64,000 nt of DNA from JAKANT01 sp035502095 (GTDB lineage Bacteria > Pseudomonadota > Gammaproteobacteria > Burkholderiales > Burkholderiaceae_F). Location: assembly GCA_035502095.1 (NCBI GenBank), contig DATJUX010000028.1, positions 62,001-126,000 of the forward strand, written 5' to 3'. Below, in pieces: positions 52,667 through 61,378 of this stretch. A model generated the notes under the pieces. That model did not search any database. It saw only the letters and a program-made list of their open reading frames with translations, and was not told the origin of the DNA. The translations under genes were made by a program, and so were the position numbers. Within the stretch, counting starts at the first letter, position 1. The number at the start of each line of letters is the position of its first letter.

Positions 52667-53236
52667 ATGGCGAGCGACACGGACGATCGGCTGCACGAAG
52701 AACTGCTCGCGTCCCGACTGGCTTTCGAGGGCACGTTCCTGCGCCTCTACCAGGACACGGTGCGTGCAGCGGACGGCCACGTCGGCGTGCGCGAATACGT
52801 ACGCCACCCCGGTGCGGTGACGGTGGTCGCACTGCTCGACGATGGACAGATCCTCCTCGAGCGGCAGTACCGGCATCCCCTGCGGCGCACGATGATCGAG
52901 ATTCCGGCTGGAAAGATCGACCCTGGCGAGGCGCCGCTTGCTTGCGCGCAGCGCGAATTGCTCGAGGAGACGGGCTATTCGGCCGCCGAATGGTTCCATC
53001 TTGGCGGCTTCCACAATGCGTTCGGTTACAGCGACGAGAAAATCGAGGTCTTCGTTGCGCAGGGGCTGAAGCCGGCGCGGGCGGCGCAGGACGCCGGCGA
53101 GGTGATCGAGGTGTTCTCCGCTCCGTGGCAGGACGTCGCGGCGTGGATCCGCGAGGGCTCGGTCACGGACGTCAAGACGATCATCGGCATCGCCTGGCTG
53201 CAGCAGTGGCTCGACGGCCGCTGGCCCCCGCGATAG
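52667..53236 (+). CDS. Nudix hydrolase, ADP-ribose pyrophosphatase-like
   Basis: The 189-residue enzyme has the full Nudix box at residues 82-104: Gly82, Glu88, Arg96-Glu97, Glu100-Glu101 and Gly103. VREYVRHPGAVTVVALLDDG upstream is typical of ADP-sugar pyrophosphatases (NudF type), which split ADP-ribose to AMP and ribose 5-phosphate. It is 19 bases after nuoN, so it may share the nuo transcript; turnover of NAD-derived ADP-ribose next to an NADH dehydrogenase is a sensible but unproven link. Confidence 0.88.
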   Translation: MASDTDDRLHEELLASRLAFEGTFLRLYQDTVRAADGHVGVREYVRHPGAVTVVALLDDGQILLERQYRHPLRRTMIEIPAGKIDPGEAPLACAQRELLEETGYSAAEWFHLGGFHNAFGYSDEKIEVFVAQGLKPARAAQDAGEVIEVFSAPWQDVAAWIREGSVTDVKTIIGIAWLQQWLDGRWPPR

Positions 53237-53243
53237 CGGCCCG

Positions 53244-54896
53244 CTACATGTTCGGGTAGTTCGGCCCGCCACCCCCCTCCGGCACGACCCAGACGATGTT
53301 CTGGGTCGGATCCTTGATGTCGCAGGTCTTGCAGTGGACGCAGTTCTGGAAATTGATCTGCAACCGGTCCGCGCCGCTCTCGGTCTTGACGAACTCGTAC
53401 ACGCCGGCCGGGCAGTAGCGCTGTTCCGGACCCGCGTAGCGCACCAGGTTGACGGCGACGGGAACGCTGGCGTCCTTCAACGTCAGGTGCGCCGGCTGGT
53501 TTTCCTCGTGATTCGTGTTCGACAGGAACACCGACGAGAGCCGGTCGAACGTCAGCTTGCCATCCGGCTTCGGGTAGGTGATCGGGGCGCACTCCGCAGC
53601 GGGCTTGAGCTTGGCGTAGTCGGGCGTGGAACGATGCAAGGTCCAGGGCGCGCGGCCGCGCAGCAACACCTGGTCGATGCCGAACATCAGCGTCCCCGCG
53701 TACAGGCCCTTGTCCATCCAGGCCTTGAAGTTGCGTGTCGAATGCAGCTCGTCGTTGAGCCACGATGATTCGAACGCGGCCGGGTACGTTGCCAGCTCGT
53801 CGTGGCTGCGCTCGGCGGCGATGGCGTCGAACGCCGCGTCGGCCGCCAGCATCCCGGTCTTGATCGCCGCATGCGAGCCCTTGATGCGCGCGGCATTGAG
53901 GAAGCCTGCATCGCATCCGATCAGCGCACCGCCCGGGAACACGAGCTTCGGCAGGCTCTGCAACCCGCCGGCCGTGATCGCACGCGCACCGTACGCGACC
54001 CGCTTGCCGCCCTCGAGAAAGGCGCGGATGACCGGATGGGTCTTGTAGCGCTGAAACTCCTCGAACGGCGACAGGTAGGGATTCGAATATCCGAGGCCGA
54101 CCACGAAGCCGACCGCGACCTGGTTGTTCTCCATGTGATAGAGGAACGAGCCGCCGTAGGTCGCGGCGTCGAGAGGCCAGCCGGCGGTGTGCACCACGAG
54201 CCCGGGCTTGTGGACCTTCGGATCGACGTCCCAAAGCTCCTTCAGGCCGATTCCATAGGCTTGCGGGTCGCGCCCATCGTCGAGCTTGAAGCGGGCGATC
54301 AACTGCCGCCCGAGGTGGCCGCGCGAGCCTTCGGCGAACAGGGTGTATTTGCCGAGCAGCTCGACGCCTGGCTGGAAATTCTCGGTCGGCTTGCCATCCT
54401 TGCCGATTCCCATGTTGCCGGTCGCCACGCCTTGGACCGCGCCGCGATCGTCGTAGAGGACTTCGGCGGCGGCGAAGCCGGGAAAGATCTCGACGCCGAG
54501 TTCCTCGGCGCGCTGGCCGAGCCAGCGCACCACGCTGCCGAGACTGACGACGTAGTTGCCGTGATTGACGAAGCACGCCGGCAGCAGCCAGTTCGGCGTG
54601 CGCAGCCCGCCGGTGCCGGTGAGGAAATAGAACCGGTCCTCGCTCACGGCGACATCGAGCGGGGCGCCACGCTCCTTCCAGTCCGGGAACAACTCGGTCA
54701 GCGCGCGCGGGTCGATCACCGCCCCGGAGAGGATATGCGCGCCGATTTCCGATCCCTTTTCCACGACACAGACGCCGACCTCGCGCCCGCGCTCCGTGGC
54801 CAGCTGCTTGAGCCGGATCGACGCCGCGAGCCCGGCCGGACCGCCACCGACGATGACGACGTCGTACTGCATCGATTCGCGTTCGACCTGCGCCAT
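53244..54896 (-). CDS. electron transfer flavoprotein-ubiquinone oxidoreductase
   Basis: The 550-residue membrane-associated flavoprotein passes electrons from acyl-CoA dehydrogenases, via ETF, to ubiquinone. The FAD motif VVIVGGGPAGLAASIRL is near residue 15, the middle domain has GRDPQAYGIGLKELWD, and the C-terminal [4Fe-4S] ligands lie in RYCPAGVYEF and NCVHCKTCDIKDP. The ATG at 54896 gives the best N-terminus. It converges on the Nudix gene with seven bases between. Confidence 0.95.
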   Translation of the reverse strand: MAQVERESMQYDVVIVGGGPAGLAASIRLKQLATERGREVGVCVVEKGSEIGAHILSGAVIDPRALTELFPDWKERGAPLDVAVSEDRFYFLTGTGGLRTPNWLLPACFVNHGNYVVSLGSVVRWLGQRAEELGVEIFPGFAAAEVLYDDRGAVQGVATGNMGIGKDGKPTENFQPGVELLGKYTLFAEGSRGHLGRQLIARFKLDDGRDPQAYGIGLKELWDVDPKVHKPGLVVHTAGWPLDAATYGGSFLYHMENNQVAVGFVVGLGYSNPYLSPFEEFQRYKTHPVIRAFLEGGKRVAYGARAITAGGLQSLPKLVFPGGALIGCDAGFLNAARIKGSHAAIKTGMLAADAAFDAIAAERSHDELATYPAAFESSWLNDELHSTRNFKAWMDKGLYAGTLMFGIDQVLLRGRAPWTLHRSTPDYAKLKPAAECAPITYPKPDGKLTFDRLSSVFLSNTNHEENQPAHLTLKDASVPVAVNLVRYAGPEQRYCPAGVYEFVKTESGADRLQINFQNCVHCKTCDIKDPTQNIVWVVPEGGGGPNYPNM

Positions 54897-55030
54897 TCGC
54901 GTCTCCCGTTTCGTTCTCGTTCTGGCCGACACCCGCCCCGGCCGCGCCACACCGACGCAGCGCGGGACAGCGATTCTAGTGTGCGATCATCGCGCCGCCG
55001 CTGTTGATGCATACAGGGGAAGGGAAGCCG

Positions 55031-55801
55031 ATGCAGACCAATCTGGCTGAGAGGATCGCGCTGGTCACGGGAGCCAGCAGCGGGCTCGGTTCGCAGTTCG
55101 CGCGCGTGCTTGCCGCCAACGGCGCGCTGGTGGTGCTTGCCGCCCGCCGTCTCGAGCGGCTGAAGGAACTGCGCGCGGAGATCGAATCGCAAGGCGGCGA
55201 GGCCTCGGTGGTGCGGATCGACGTCACCGACCTCGATTCCATCGCCGCCGCGGTCGATCGCGTCGAGACCGAAGTGGGTCCGATCGACATCCTGATCAAC
55301 AACTCAGGCGTGCAGACCACGCAGCGCCTGACCGAAGTGACGCCGGTGGACTTCGACTTCGTCTTCAACACCAACACGCGCGGGGCGTTCTTCGTGGCCC
55401 AGGAGGTCGCCAAGCGCATGATCGCGCGCTCCAAGCAGGCGCAGGATTTTCGCGCCCGCATCGTCAACGTGGCTTCGGTCGCGGGTCTGCGCGTGGTGGC
55501 GCAGATCGGCGTCTATTGCATGAGCAAGGCCGCCGTCGTGCACATGACGCGGGCGCAGGCGCTCGAGTGGGGGCGCTACGGCATCAATGTCAACGCGATC
55601 TGCCCCGGTTATATCCGCACCGAGATCAACGAGGACTACTGGGACACCGATGGCGGCCGCAAGCTGATCCAGATCCTGCCGCGGCGGCGGGTCGGTCTGC
55701 CAGAGGATCTCGACACGGCGCTCCTGATGCTCGTGGCGGACGAATCGCAGTTCATCAATGGCGCGGTCGTCGCCGCCGACGACGGGCTATCGGTGACATG
55801 A
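55031..55801 (+). CDS. short-chain dehydrogenase/reductase
   Basis: The 256-residue classical SDR has TGASSGLGSQFARVL near residue 13, the NNSGVQ motif (a variant of NNAG), Ser in VNVASVAGLR and the catalytic YCMSK. It probably reduces a 3-oxoacyl or similar substrate with NAD(P)H. A strong GGGAAGGGAAG site precedes the ATG at 55031. The stop overlaps the thioesterase ATG. Confidence 0.88.
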   Translation: MQTNLAERIALVTGASSGLGSQFARVLAANGALVVLAARRLERLKELRAEIESQGGEASVVRIDVTDLDSIAAAVDRVETEVGPIDILINNSGVQTTQRLTEVTPVDFDFVFNTNTRGAFFVAQEVAKRMIARSKQAQDFRARIVNVASVAGLRVVAQIGVYCMSKAAVVHMTRAQALEWGRYGINVNAICPGYIRTEINEDYWDTDGGRKLIQILPRRRVGLPEDLDTALLMLVADESQFINGAVVAADDGLSVT

Positions 55802-56190
55802 AGGAGTTCGTCTGCGACGTTCCGTTGCGCTGGGGCGACATGGATGCCATGGCGCATCTGAACAACACCATCTACTTCCGCTTGATGGAAGAGGCGCGCA
55901 TCCAGTGGTTCCGCCGGATCGGCTTTTCCACCCTGCCCACCGGGCACGCGCCGATCCTCGCCCACGTTTCGTGCGACTTCCGGCGTGCAATGACGTACCC
56001 CGGCGTGGCGCGCGTGACGCAGCGGATCACGAAGCTCGGCCGCTCGAGCGTGGAGATGAGCCTCGAGATCGAGCGCACCGATGAGCCGGGCACGAAGTAC
56101 GCAACGGGTCGCTCGGTACTCGTCTGGTTCGACTACGTCGCCAACAGGACCGAACCGTGGCCGGAGGCGGTGCGCGCGGCAATTGCATAG
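55798..56190 (+). CDS. acyl-CoA thioesterase, hot-dog fold (4HBT family)
   Basis: The 130-residue enzyme has the 4-hydroxybenzoyl-CoA thioesterase pattern: RWGDMDAMAHLNNTIYFRLMEEAR, seen as WGDMDAMAHLNN with the catalytic Asp, then YFRLMEEAR. It hydrolyses an acyl-CoA in the cytoplasm. The ATG overlaps the SDR stop (ATGA), so the two are coupled. Substrate unknown; the neighbours suggest acyl-CoA or ketoacid metabolism. Confidence 0.87.
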   Translation: MKEFVCDVPLRWGDMDAMAHLNNTIYFRLMEEARIQWFRRIGFSTLPTGHAPILAHVSCDFRRAMTYPGVARVTQRITKLGRSSVEMSLEIERTDEPGTKYATGRSVLVWFDYVANRTEPWPEAVRAAIA

Positions 56191-56246
56191 AATTCCCGCG
56201 GCGCGCTCGTACCGGTGGTCGCGCTGCCCGCGATTGGAGAACCCGA

Positions 56247-56945
56247 ATGAAGAAGCTTTATCCGACCGCCGCTGCCGCGCTGGCCGATGTAGTCAAGGAC
56301 GGCCAGACCATCGCTGTCGGCGGTTTCGGTTTGTGCGGAATCCCGGAGGCATTGATCGCCGCCCTGCGCGACTCGGGCGTGCAGCGGCTCACCTGCGTCA
56401 GCAACAACGCGGGTGTCGACGGATTCGGTCTCGGCATACTGCTGACGACGCGCCAGATCAGCAAGATGGTTTCGTCCTACGTCGGCGAGAACAAGGAGTT
56501 CGAGCGCCAGTATCTCGCCGGTGAATTGCAACTCGAATTCACGCCGCAGGGCACGCTCGCCGAGCGCATGCGCGCCGGCGGCGCCGGCATTCCGGCCTTC
56601 TTTACCCGCACCGGCGTGGGCACCGTGGTGGCCGAGGGCAAGGAGGTGCGCGATTTCGACGGCAAGAGATACGTCATGGAACGCGGCATCCGCGCCGACG
56701 TGTCGCTGGTCAAGGCCTGGAAGGCAGACGCCCAAGGCAACCTCGTGTATCGCAAGACCGCGCGCAACTTCAATCCGGTGGTCGCGATGTGCGGCAAGGT
56801 GACGGTCGCCGAGGTGGAGGAGATCGTGGAAAACGGCGCGCTCGATCCGGATCTCGTGCACACCCCGGGCATATTCGTGCGGCGGATCGTGGTCAACGGC
56901 AAGCCGGAGAAGCGGATCGAACAGCGTACGGTGCGCGCGAAGTAG
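56247..56945 (+). CDS. scoA: 3-oxoacid CoA-transferase subunit A
   Basis: The 232-residue subunit has GGFGLCGIPEALIAAL, the CoA-transferase signature 1, and SNNAGVDGFGLG. With subunit B it moves CoA from succinyl-CoA to acetoacetate or a similar 3-oxoacid. A GGAGA site precedes the ATG at 56247. The frame upstream is open but overlaps the thioesterase. Length is normal for subunit A. Confidence 0.93.
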   Translation: MKKLYPTAAAALADVVKDGQTIAVGGFGLCGIPEALIAALRDSGVQRLTCVSNNAGVDGFGLGILLTTRQISKMVSSYVGENKEFERQYLAGELQLEFTPQGTLAERMRAGGAGIPAFFTRTGVGTVVAEGKEVRDFDGKRYVMERGIRADVSLVKAWKADAQGNLVYRKTARNFNPVVAMCGKVTVAEVEEIVENGALDPDLVHTPGIFVRRIVVNGKPEKRIEQRTVRAK

Positions 56946-56959
56946 AAGGGAAGGGAGCG

Positions 56960-57607
56960 ATGGCCTGGGACAGGGAACAGATGGCGGCGCGCGCTGCCAA
57001 GGAATTGCGCGACGGTTTCTACGTCAACCTCGGCATCGGCTTGCCGACGCTGGTTGCCAACTACATTCCGGCCGGCATGGATGTCATGCTGCAGTCGGAA
57101 AACGGCCTGCTCGGCATCGGGCCGTTTCCGACCGAAGCGGAGATCGACCCCGACCTGATCAACGCGGGCAAGCAACTGGTGACCGCCCTGGCGGGCTCGA
57201 GCTTCTTCTCGAGCGCGGACTCGTTCGCGATGATCCGCGGCGGACACATCGACCTTGCGATCCTCGGCGCGATGCAGGTGAGCGAGAAGGGCGACCTCGC
57301 GAACTGGATGATCCCGGGCAAGCTGGTCAAGGGCATGGGCGGCGCGATGGACCTGGTCGCCGGCGTGGGGCGCGTGGTGGTGCTGATGGAACACTGCGCA
57401 AAGAACGGCGAGCACAAGATCCTGCAGCAGTGCACCCTGCCGCTCACCGGCGTCGGTGTCGTCAACCGCATTATCTCCGACCTCGGCGTGTTCGATGTCA
57501 TGCCGGCCGGATTGACCGCCGTCGAACTCGCACCAGGGATCACCAGCGACGAGGTCCGCCTGAAGACCGGCTGCCACGTTCGATTGTCGAGCCTCGCCGC
57601 GGCCTGA
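56960..57607 (+). CDS. scoB: 3-oxoacid CoA-transferase subunit B
   Basis: The 215-residue subunit carries the catalytic Glu at residue 47 in the SENGLLGIG motif, which forms the glutamyl-CoA thioester. GFYVNLGIGLPTLVANYIP is the conserved N-terminal part. AAGGGAG lies just upstream of the ATG. It sits 14 bases after subunit A. The pair would activate acetoacetate for oxidation or for PHA synthesis. Confidence 0.94.
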   Translation: MAWDREQMAARAAKELRDGFYVNLGIGLPTLVANYIPAGMDVMLQSENGLLGIGPFPTEAEIDPDLINAGKQLVTALAGSSFFSSADSFAMIRGGHIDLAILGAMQVSEKGDLANWMIPGKLVKGMGGAMDLVAGVGRVVVLMEHCAKNGEHKILQQCTLPLTGVGVVNRIISDLGVFDVMPAGLTAVELAPGITSDEVRLKTGCHVRLSSLAAA

Positions 57608-57634
57608 ATTCAACGGCCGGGCTGCCGGTCGCGC

Positions 57635-58579
57635 ATGAGCACGCACCAACACGGCGGCGAGCATCATCACCACGGCGCCCATGACCACGCGCACCCGCCC
57701 TCTGCGCGCGGTTCGCGGGCGCTGGTGCTCGCGGTCGTGCTGACTGCCAGTTACGCGCTGGTCGAGGTCGCGGGAGGACTCTGGTCGGGATCGCTGGCGT
57801 TGCTCGCCGACGCCGGGCACATGGTGACCGACGCGGCGGCGTTGTTGTTTGCGCTGGCGGCAAGCGTCGTGGCGCGCCGGCCGCCCTCGGCGCGGCATTC
57901 GTACGGGCTGGGCCGTGCCGAGGTAATCGCGGCCTTCGTCAACGCGCTGGTGATGCTCGCCGTCGTGGTGTGGCTGTTCGTCGAATCGGTCGACCGCCTG
58001 CGCGACCCGCGCGCCGTCAACGGGGAATCGGTGTTCCTCATCGCTTCCGTAGGTCTGCTCGTCAACCTGGTGGTCGCCTGGGTGCTCGCGCGCGACGGCG
58101 ACAACATCAACACCCGCGCGGCCCTGCTGCATGTGCTCGGCGATCTGCTCGGCTCGGTGGCGGCGATCGCCGCCGGGGTCATCATCTACTTCACCGCCTA
58201 CTACCCGATCGATCCATTGCTCTCGATGCTGGTCGGCGGATTGATCCTGCGCTCGACGCTGCTCGTGCTGCGCGAATCGGCGCAAGTGTTGCTCGACGCG
58301 GTCCCGCGCCACATCGATTTCCCCAAGGTGGGGCTCGCGCTCGCGCGCATCCCCGGCGTGCGCTCGGTGCACGATCTGCACGTCTGGGCGATGGCACCTG
58401 GCCGCTGCGCCTTGTCCGCGCATGTCCTGGTCGAGGATGTCGAGCAGTGGCCCACGATCCTCGGCCGCGCGCGCGTGCTGTTGCGCGACGAGTTCCATAT
58501 CGAGCACGTGACGCTGCAGCCCGAATGGCTGCGCACGCCGGGCCCGCGCCGCTCCGTGTCTATCCGCTCAGTCTCTTGA
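57635..58579 (+). CDS. cation diffusion facilitator (CzcD/ZitB-type metal exporter)
   Basis: The 314-residue protein has a His-rich N-terminus (HQHGGEHHHHGAHDHAH), six membrane helices and the two metal-binding motifs HMVTD (LLADAGHMVTDAAAL) and HVLGD in LLHVLGDLLGS. The C-terminal cytoplasmic domain (HDLHVWAMAPG) is conserved. It exports Zn, Co or Cd in exchange for protons. Its last 20 bases overlap the 3' end of the convergent DUF1624 gene. Confidence 0.93.
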   Translation: MSTHQHGGEHHHHGAHDHAHPPSARGSRALVLAVVLTASYALVEVAGGLWSGSLALLADAGHMVTDAAALLFALAASVVARRPPSARHSYGLGRAEVIAAFVNALVMLAVVVWLFVESVDRLRDPRAVNGESVFLIASVGLLVNLVVAWVLARDGDNINTRAALLHVLGDLLGSVAAIAAGVIIYFTAYYPIDPLLSMLVGGLILRSTLLVLRESAQVLLDAVPRHIDFPKVGLALARIPGVRSVHDLHVWAMAPGRCALSAHVLVEDVEQWPTILGRARVLLRDEFHIEHVTLQPEWLRTPGPRRSVSIRSVS

Positions 58580-59312
58580 CCAGCCACAACACGCCGAGCA
58601 GGATCGGCTGGTGAGCGAGGTACACGGTCAAGGCCCACGAACCGAGAAAGACCAGCAGGCGCGGCGGTGCCGCGTTCGGGCCGCTCAAGGCGGGCGCCAC
58701 CGCGAACCGGCTGCGCTGCCATAGCGCGCCGAGGCCGACGCCGACCAGCGTCACCCCGATCCAGGGAAAGACCGGCACGTAGTCTTCGGTCACCGGCAGG
58801 CGCGTCGTGAAGCCGATCCAGTTGAGTTCGGTCGGGTTGAACGCCGCGTCCTTGAACAGCAATCCCACCAGCAGGGCGACGATCCCGAGCGCGAGGTTCA
58901 ACCGCCCGAGCGGGACCAGCAGGCGCGCCAGGATCAAGGCCACGGTGACGTAGTGCAGGATGCCGAAGTAGATGAACTTGTCCCGGAACATCCACCAGGT
59001 TCCTGCCGATACGAGTGCGGCGGCGCCGGCGATCTGCAGCCAACGGCGCCAGAAATCCGACCAGGCCGGCTTGAACGCGCTGCGCAGAACGAGGCTCACG
59101 CCGACCAGTAGCAGGAACTGGGTGACGATGGCCGTGCGCCAGGCGACCCACGGGTGGTCGCGCGTCATCGCCAGCCGCACCCAGCCGAAGTAGTTCAGGT
59201 CGTAGATGAAGTGGTAGCAGATCATCTGCACGACCGCGAATCCGCGCAGCGCGTCGATTCCCGCAAAGCGCTGCGCACCCCGGGCACGGCGCCCGGCCGG
59301 CGGGGCGTTCAT
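58560..59312 (-). CDS. DUF1624 / heparan-alpha-glucosaminide N-acetyltransferase-like membrane protein
   Basis: The 250-residue protein has about seven hydrophobic helices. RFAGIDALRGFAVVQMICYHF and YFGILHYVTVALILAR, with the conserved His, are hallmarks of the DUF1624/acyltransferase group. It may transfer an acetyl group across the inner membrane, but bacterial members are uncharacterised. The gene is divergent from DUF488. Confidence 0.8.
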   Translation of the reverse strand: MNAPPAGRRARGAQRFAGIDALRGFAVVQMICYHFIYDLNYFGWVRLAMTRDHPWVAWRTAIVTQFLLLVGVSLVLRSAFKPAWSDFWRRWLQIAGAAALVSAGTWWMFRDKFIYFGILHYVTVALILARLLVPLGRLNLALGIVALLVGLLFKDAAFNPTELNWIGFTTRLPVTEDYVPVFPWIGVTLVGVGLGALWQRSRFAVAPALSGPNAAPPRLLVFLGSWALTVYLAHQPILLGVLWLVKRLSG

Positions 59313-59368
59313 AGATGCGCCTTCCTCGAGCGTGCGATCATCGAGCGAAGCAGTCGACCGGAGGAAGC

Positions 59369-59755
59369 ATGACGGTGCGAATCGTAAGGCTTGGCAGCCC
59401 GCGCCTTGCTGACGAGGGCCTGCGCATCGGCACGGTGCGCCGCCCGCCGCGCGGCGTGCCGAAGGCGGAGTTCGCGCAGCGTGGCTTCTACGATGTCTGG
59501 CTGCCGAATCTTGCGCCGAGCGAGCAACTACTCAAGCGCGGCCAGGCCGCTTCCGACGAACGCGCTTGGAAGGCGTTTGCACGCGCATACCGGCTCGAGA
59601 TGAAGGAACCACCCGCCGCCCGTGTTCTGGACCTGCTGGCGGCCCTGTCGCACGAGGCCCGGTTCTCGGTCGGCTGCTATTGCGCCGACGAGGCGCGTTG
59701 CCATCGCTCGCTGCTGCGCGCCCTGCTGCTCGAGCGCGGTGCGCAGGTCGCATGA
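59369..59755 (+). CDS. DUF488 family protein
   Basis: The 128-residue protein has the DUF488 pattern: an N-terminal RIVRLGSPR strand, FYDVWLPNLAPS and the C-terminal CYCADEARCHRSLL with Cys and His residues. No catalytic role is established. A GGAGG site is at 59360-59364. The stop overlaps the next ATG (ATGA). Confidence 0.84.
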   Translation: MTVRIVRLGSPRLADEGLRIGTVRRPPRGVPKAEFAQRGFYDVWLPNLAPSEQLLKRGQAASDERAWKAFARAYRLEMKEPPAARVLDLLAALSHEARFSVGCYCADEARCHRSLLRALLLERGAQVA

Positions 59756-60729
59756 CACGGCGGCGGTCGACCCGGCTTCTGGTCCTGGCGCTGCTCGTCG
59801 CGCCGCTCTGCGCCGCGGCGTTCGATCTGCAGGGACACCGCGGAACGCGAGGGCTTGCGCCCGAGAACACGCTCGCGGCATTCCGGCGTGCGCTCGCCAT
59901 CGGAGTGACCTCGCTCGAGACGGACCTCGCCGTCACGCGCGACGACGTGCTGGTTCTGTCGCACGAGCCCTACCTGAATCCCGCTCTCACCCGGGATGCA
60001 ACGGGAGCGTGGCTGACCGGGCCGGGTCCCAACATTCGTTCGCTCGATCTTGCGGAACTGCGCCGCTTCGACGTCGGCCGACTCAACCCGGCCAGCGCCT
60101 ATGCCCGCAGCTGGCCGCAACAGGTTCCGGCCGACGGAGAAAGGGTACCGACACTCGATGAGCTCGTGGCGGTCGTGCGCGCGCACGGGCCCGAGGTTCG
60201 CCTCAACATCGAAACCAAGATCACTCCGACCAGCGGCGGCGCGACACCGTCGGTCGAACAGTTCGCGCGCCTGGTCGTCGCCGCAATCGACCGTTCGGGG
60301 ATGGCCGGACGCATCACGGTCGAATCGTTCGACTGGCGGACCCTGGTCGAGATCAAGCGGTTGCGCCCGCGCCAGGAGACCGTGTGCTTGACGATCGCCT
60401 CCGAATCGATGAATACGATCGTCGCCGACGCGAGCGGCGCTTCGCCGTGGCATGCGGGGCTGCGGGCGGCCGATTACGGCTCGCTACCGCGCCTGGTCAA
60501 GGCGGCCGGCTGCGAGACCTGGTCCATGTTCTGGCGCAACCTGACGCCGGCCCTGGGCGCCGAAGCGCATGCGCTCGGGTTGAAGGTGCTGCCCTGGACC
60601 GTCAACGATCCTGCGGAGATGGCGCGCCTCGTCGATCTCGGCGTGGACGGCTTGATCACCGACTATCCGGACCGGCTGCGCAAGGTGCTGGAAAAGAAAT
60701 CGATCGCGGTGCCGCCCGTGGGCCGCTGA
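59752..60729 (+). CDS. glycerophosphodiester phosphodiesterase, exported
   Basis: The 325-residue precursor has a signal peptide (residues 1-23, LLVLALLVAPLCAAA). The GDPD barrel shows QGHRGTRGLAPENT (catalytic His), LETDLAVTRDDVLVLSHE (metal-binding Glu and Asp, second His) and a late TVNDPAEMARLVDLGVDG. It releases glycerol 3-phosphate from phospholipid headgroups in the periplasm. It overlaps DUF488 by four bases. Confidence 0.92.
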   Translation: MTRRRSTRLLVLALLVAPLCAAAFDLQGHRGTRGLAPENTLAAFRRALAIGVTSLETDLAVTRDDVLVLSHEPYLNPALTRDATGAWLTGPGPNIRSLDLAELRRFDVGRLNPASAYARSWPQQVPADGERVPTLDELVAVVRAHGPEVRLNIETKITPTSGGATPSVEQFARLVVAAIDRSGMAGRITVESFDWRTLVEIKRLRPRQETVCLTIASESMNTIVADASGASPWHAGLRAADYGSLPRLVKAAGCETWSMFWRNLTPALGAEAHALGLKVLPWTVNDPAEMARLVDLGVDGLITDYPDRLRKVLEKKSIAVPPVGR

Positions 60730-60735
60730 CGCGTC

Positions 60736-61305
60736 ATGGATGCCACGCGCGACGAGCAGGTCGTGGACGTGACCCGGCGGTGGATCGACGCCGCGGTGAT
60801 CGGCCTGAACCTGTGCCCGTTCGCGCCGCCGGTGGTCGCCGCGCATCGGGTCCGCTTCCGCGTCAGCCATGCAACGGACCTGGAAGCACTGGGCGTCGAT
60901 CTCGTCGAGGAACTGCGGCTCCTTGCGGCGGTCGAGCCTCGGACTGTCGAGACCACACTCCTCATCCATCCCTGGGTTCTCTCCGATTTCCTCGCGTTCA
61001 ACGACTTTCTCGCTGTCGCCGATGCGCTGGTGGACGAACTCGGCATGCGTGGAGAGGTCCAGCTCGCGAGCTTCCATCCGGACTACCGGTTCGCGGGAAC
61101 CCGGGCCGAGGATCCGGGAAATTGCACCAACCGCTCGCCGTTTCCGATCCTGCACCTGCTGCGTGAGGCGAGCATCGAAGGAGCGGTCGCGGCCATTGCC
61201 GATCCCTCGGCGATCTACCAGAGGAACATCGAAACGATGCAGCGCCTCGGCGCGGAGGGTTGGGAGCGGCTTCGAGCGCGGTTCGCGACCGATTTTTCTC
61301 GTTAG
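60736..61305 (+). CDS. DUF1415 family protein
   Basis: The 189-residue soluble protein begins with a DUF1415 pattern: WIDAAVIGLNLCPFAPP near residues 16-32 and LASFHPDYRFAGT with DPGNCTNRSPFP later. Its function is not known to me. It lies six bases after the GDPD gene in the same direction and 73 bases before pyrG. Confidence 0.85.
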   Translation: MDATRDEQVVDVTRRWIDAAVIGLNLCPFAPPVVAAHRVRFRVSHATDLEALGVDLVEELRLLAAVEPRTVETTLLIHPWVLSDFLAFNDFLAVADALVDELGMRGEVQLASFHPDYRFAGTRAEDPGNCTNRSPFPILHLLREASIEGAVAAIADPSAIYQRNIETMQRLGAEGWERLRARFATDFSR

Positions 61306-61320
61306 CGCGGGGCGCATCGG

Positions 61321-61367
61321 TATACTCCCGCTTTACCGGTAACGCCCGCGTCGCTCGGCGCGCGGGC
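61321..61367 (+). promoter_or_regulatory. pyrG leader: -10 element and hairpin
   Basis: TATACT at 61321-61326 fits a -10 element; no clear -35 hexamer is seen. Downstream, GCCCGCG (61344-61350) pairs with CGCGGGC (61361-61367), a perfect 7-bp stem 11 bases before the pyrG ATG. No T run follows. Confidence 0.4.
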
Positions 61368-61378
61368 CTCATCAAAAC

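Noticed and set aside
49540..52734. Very long open frame (over 1000 codons) on the minus strand opposite nuoL-nuoM-nuoN
   Set aside because: Composition is His/Arg/Asp/Gln-rich antisense of high-GC codon patterns, no motif is recognisable, and three well-supported membrane genes lie on the other strand.
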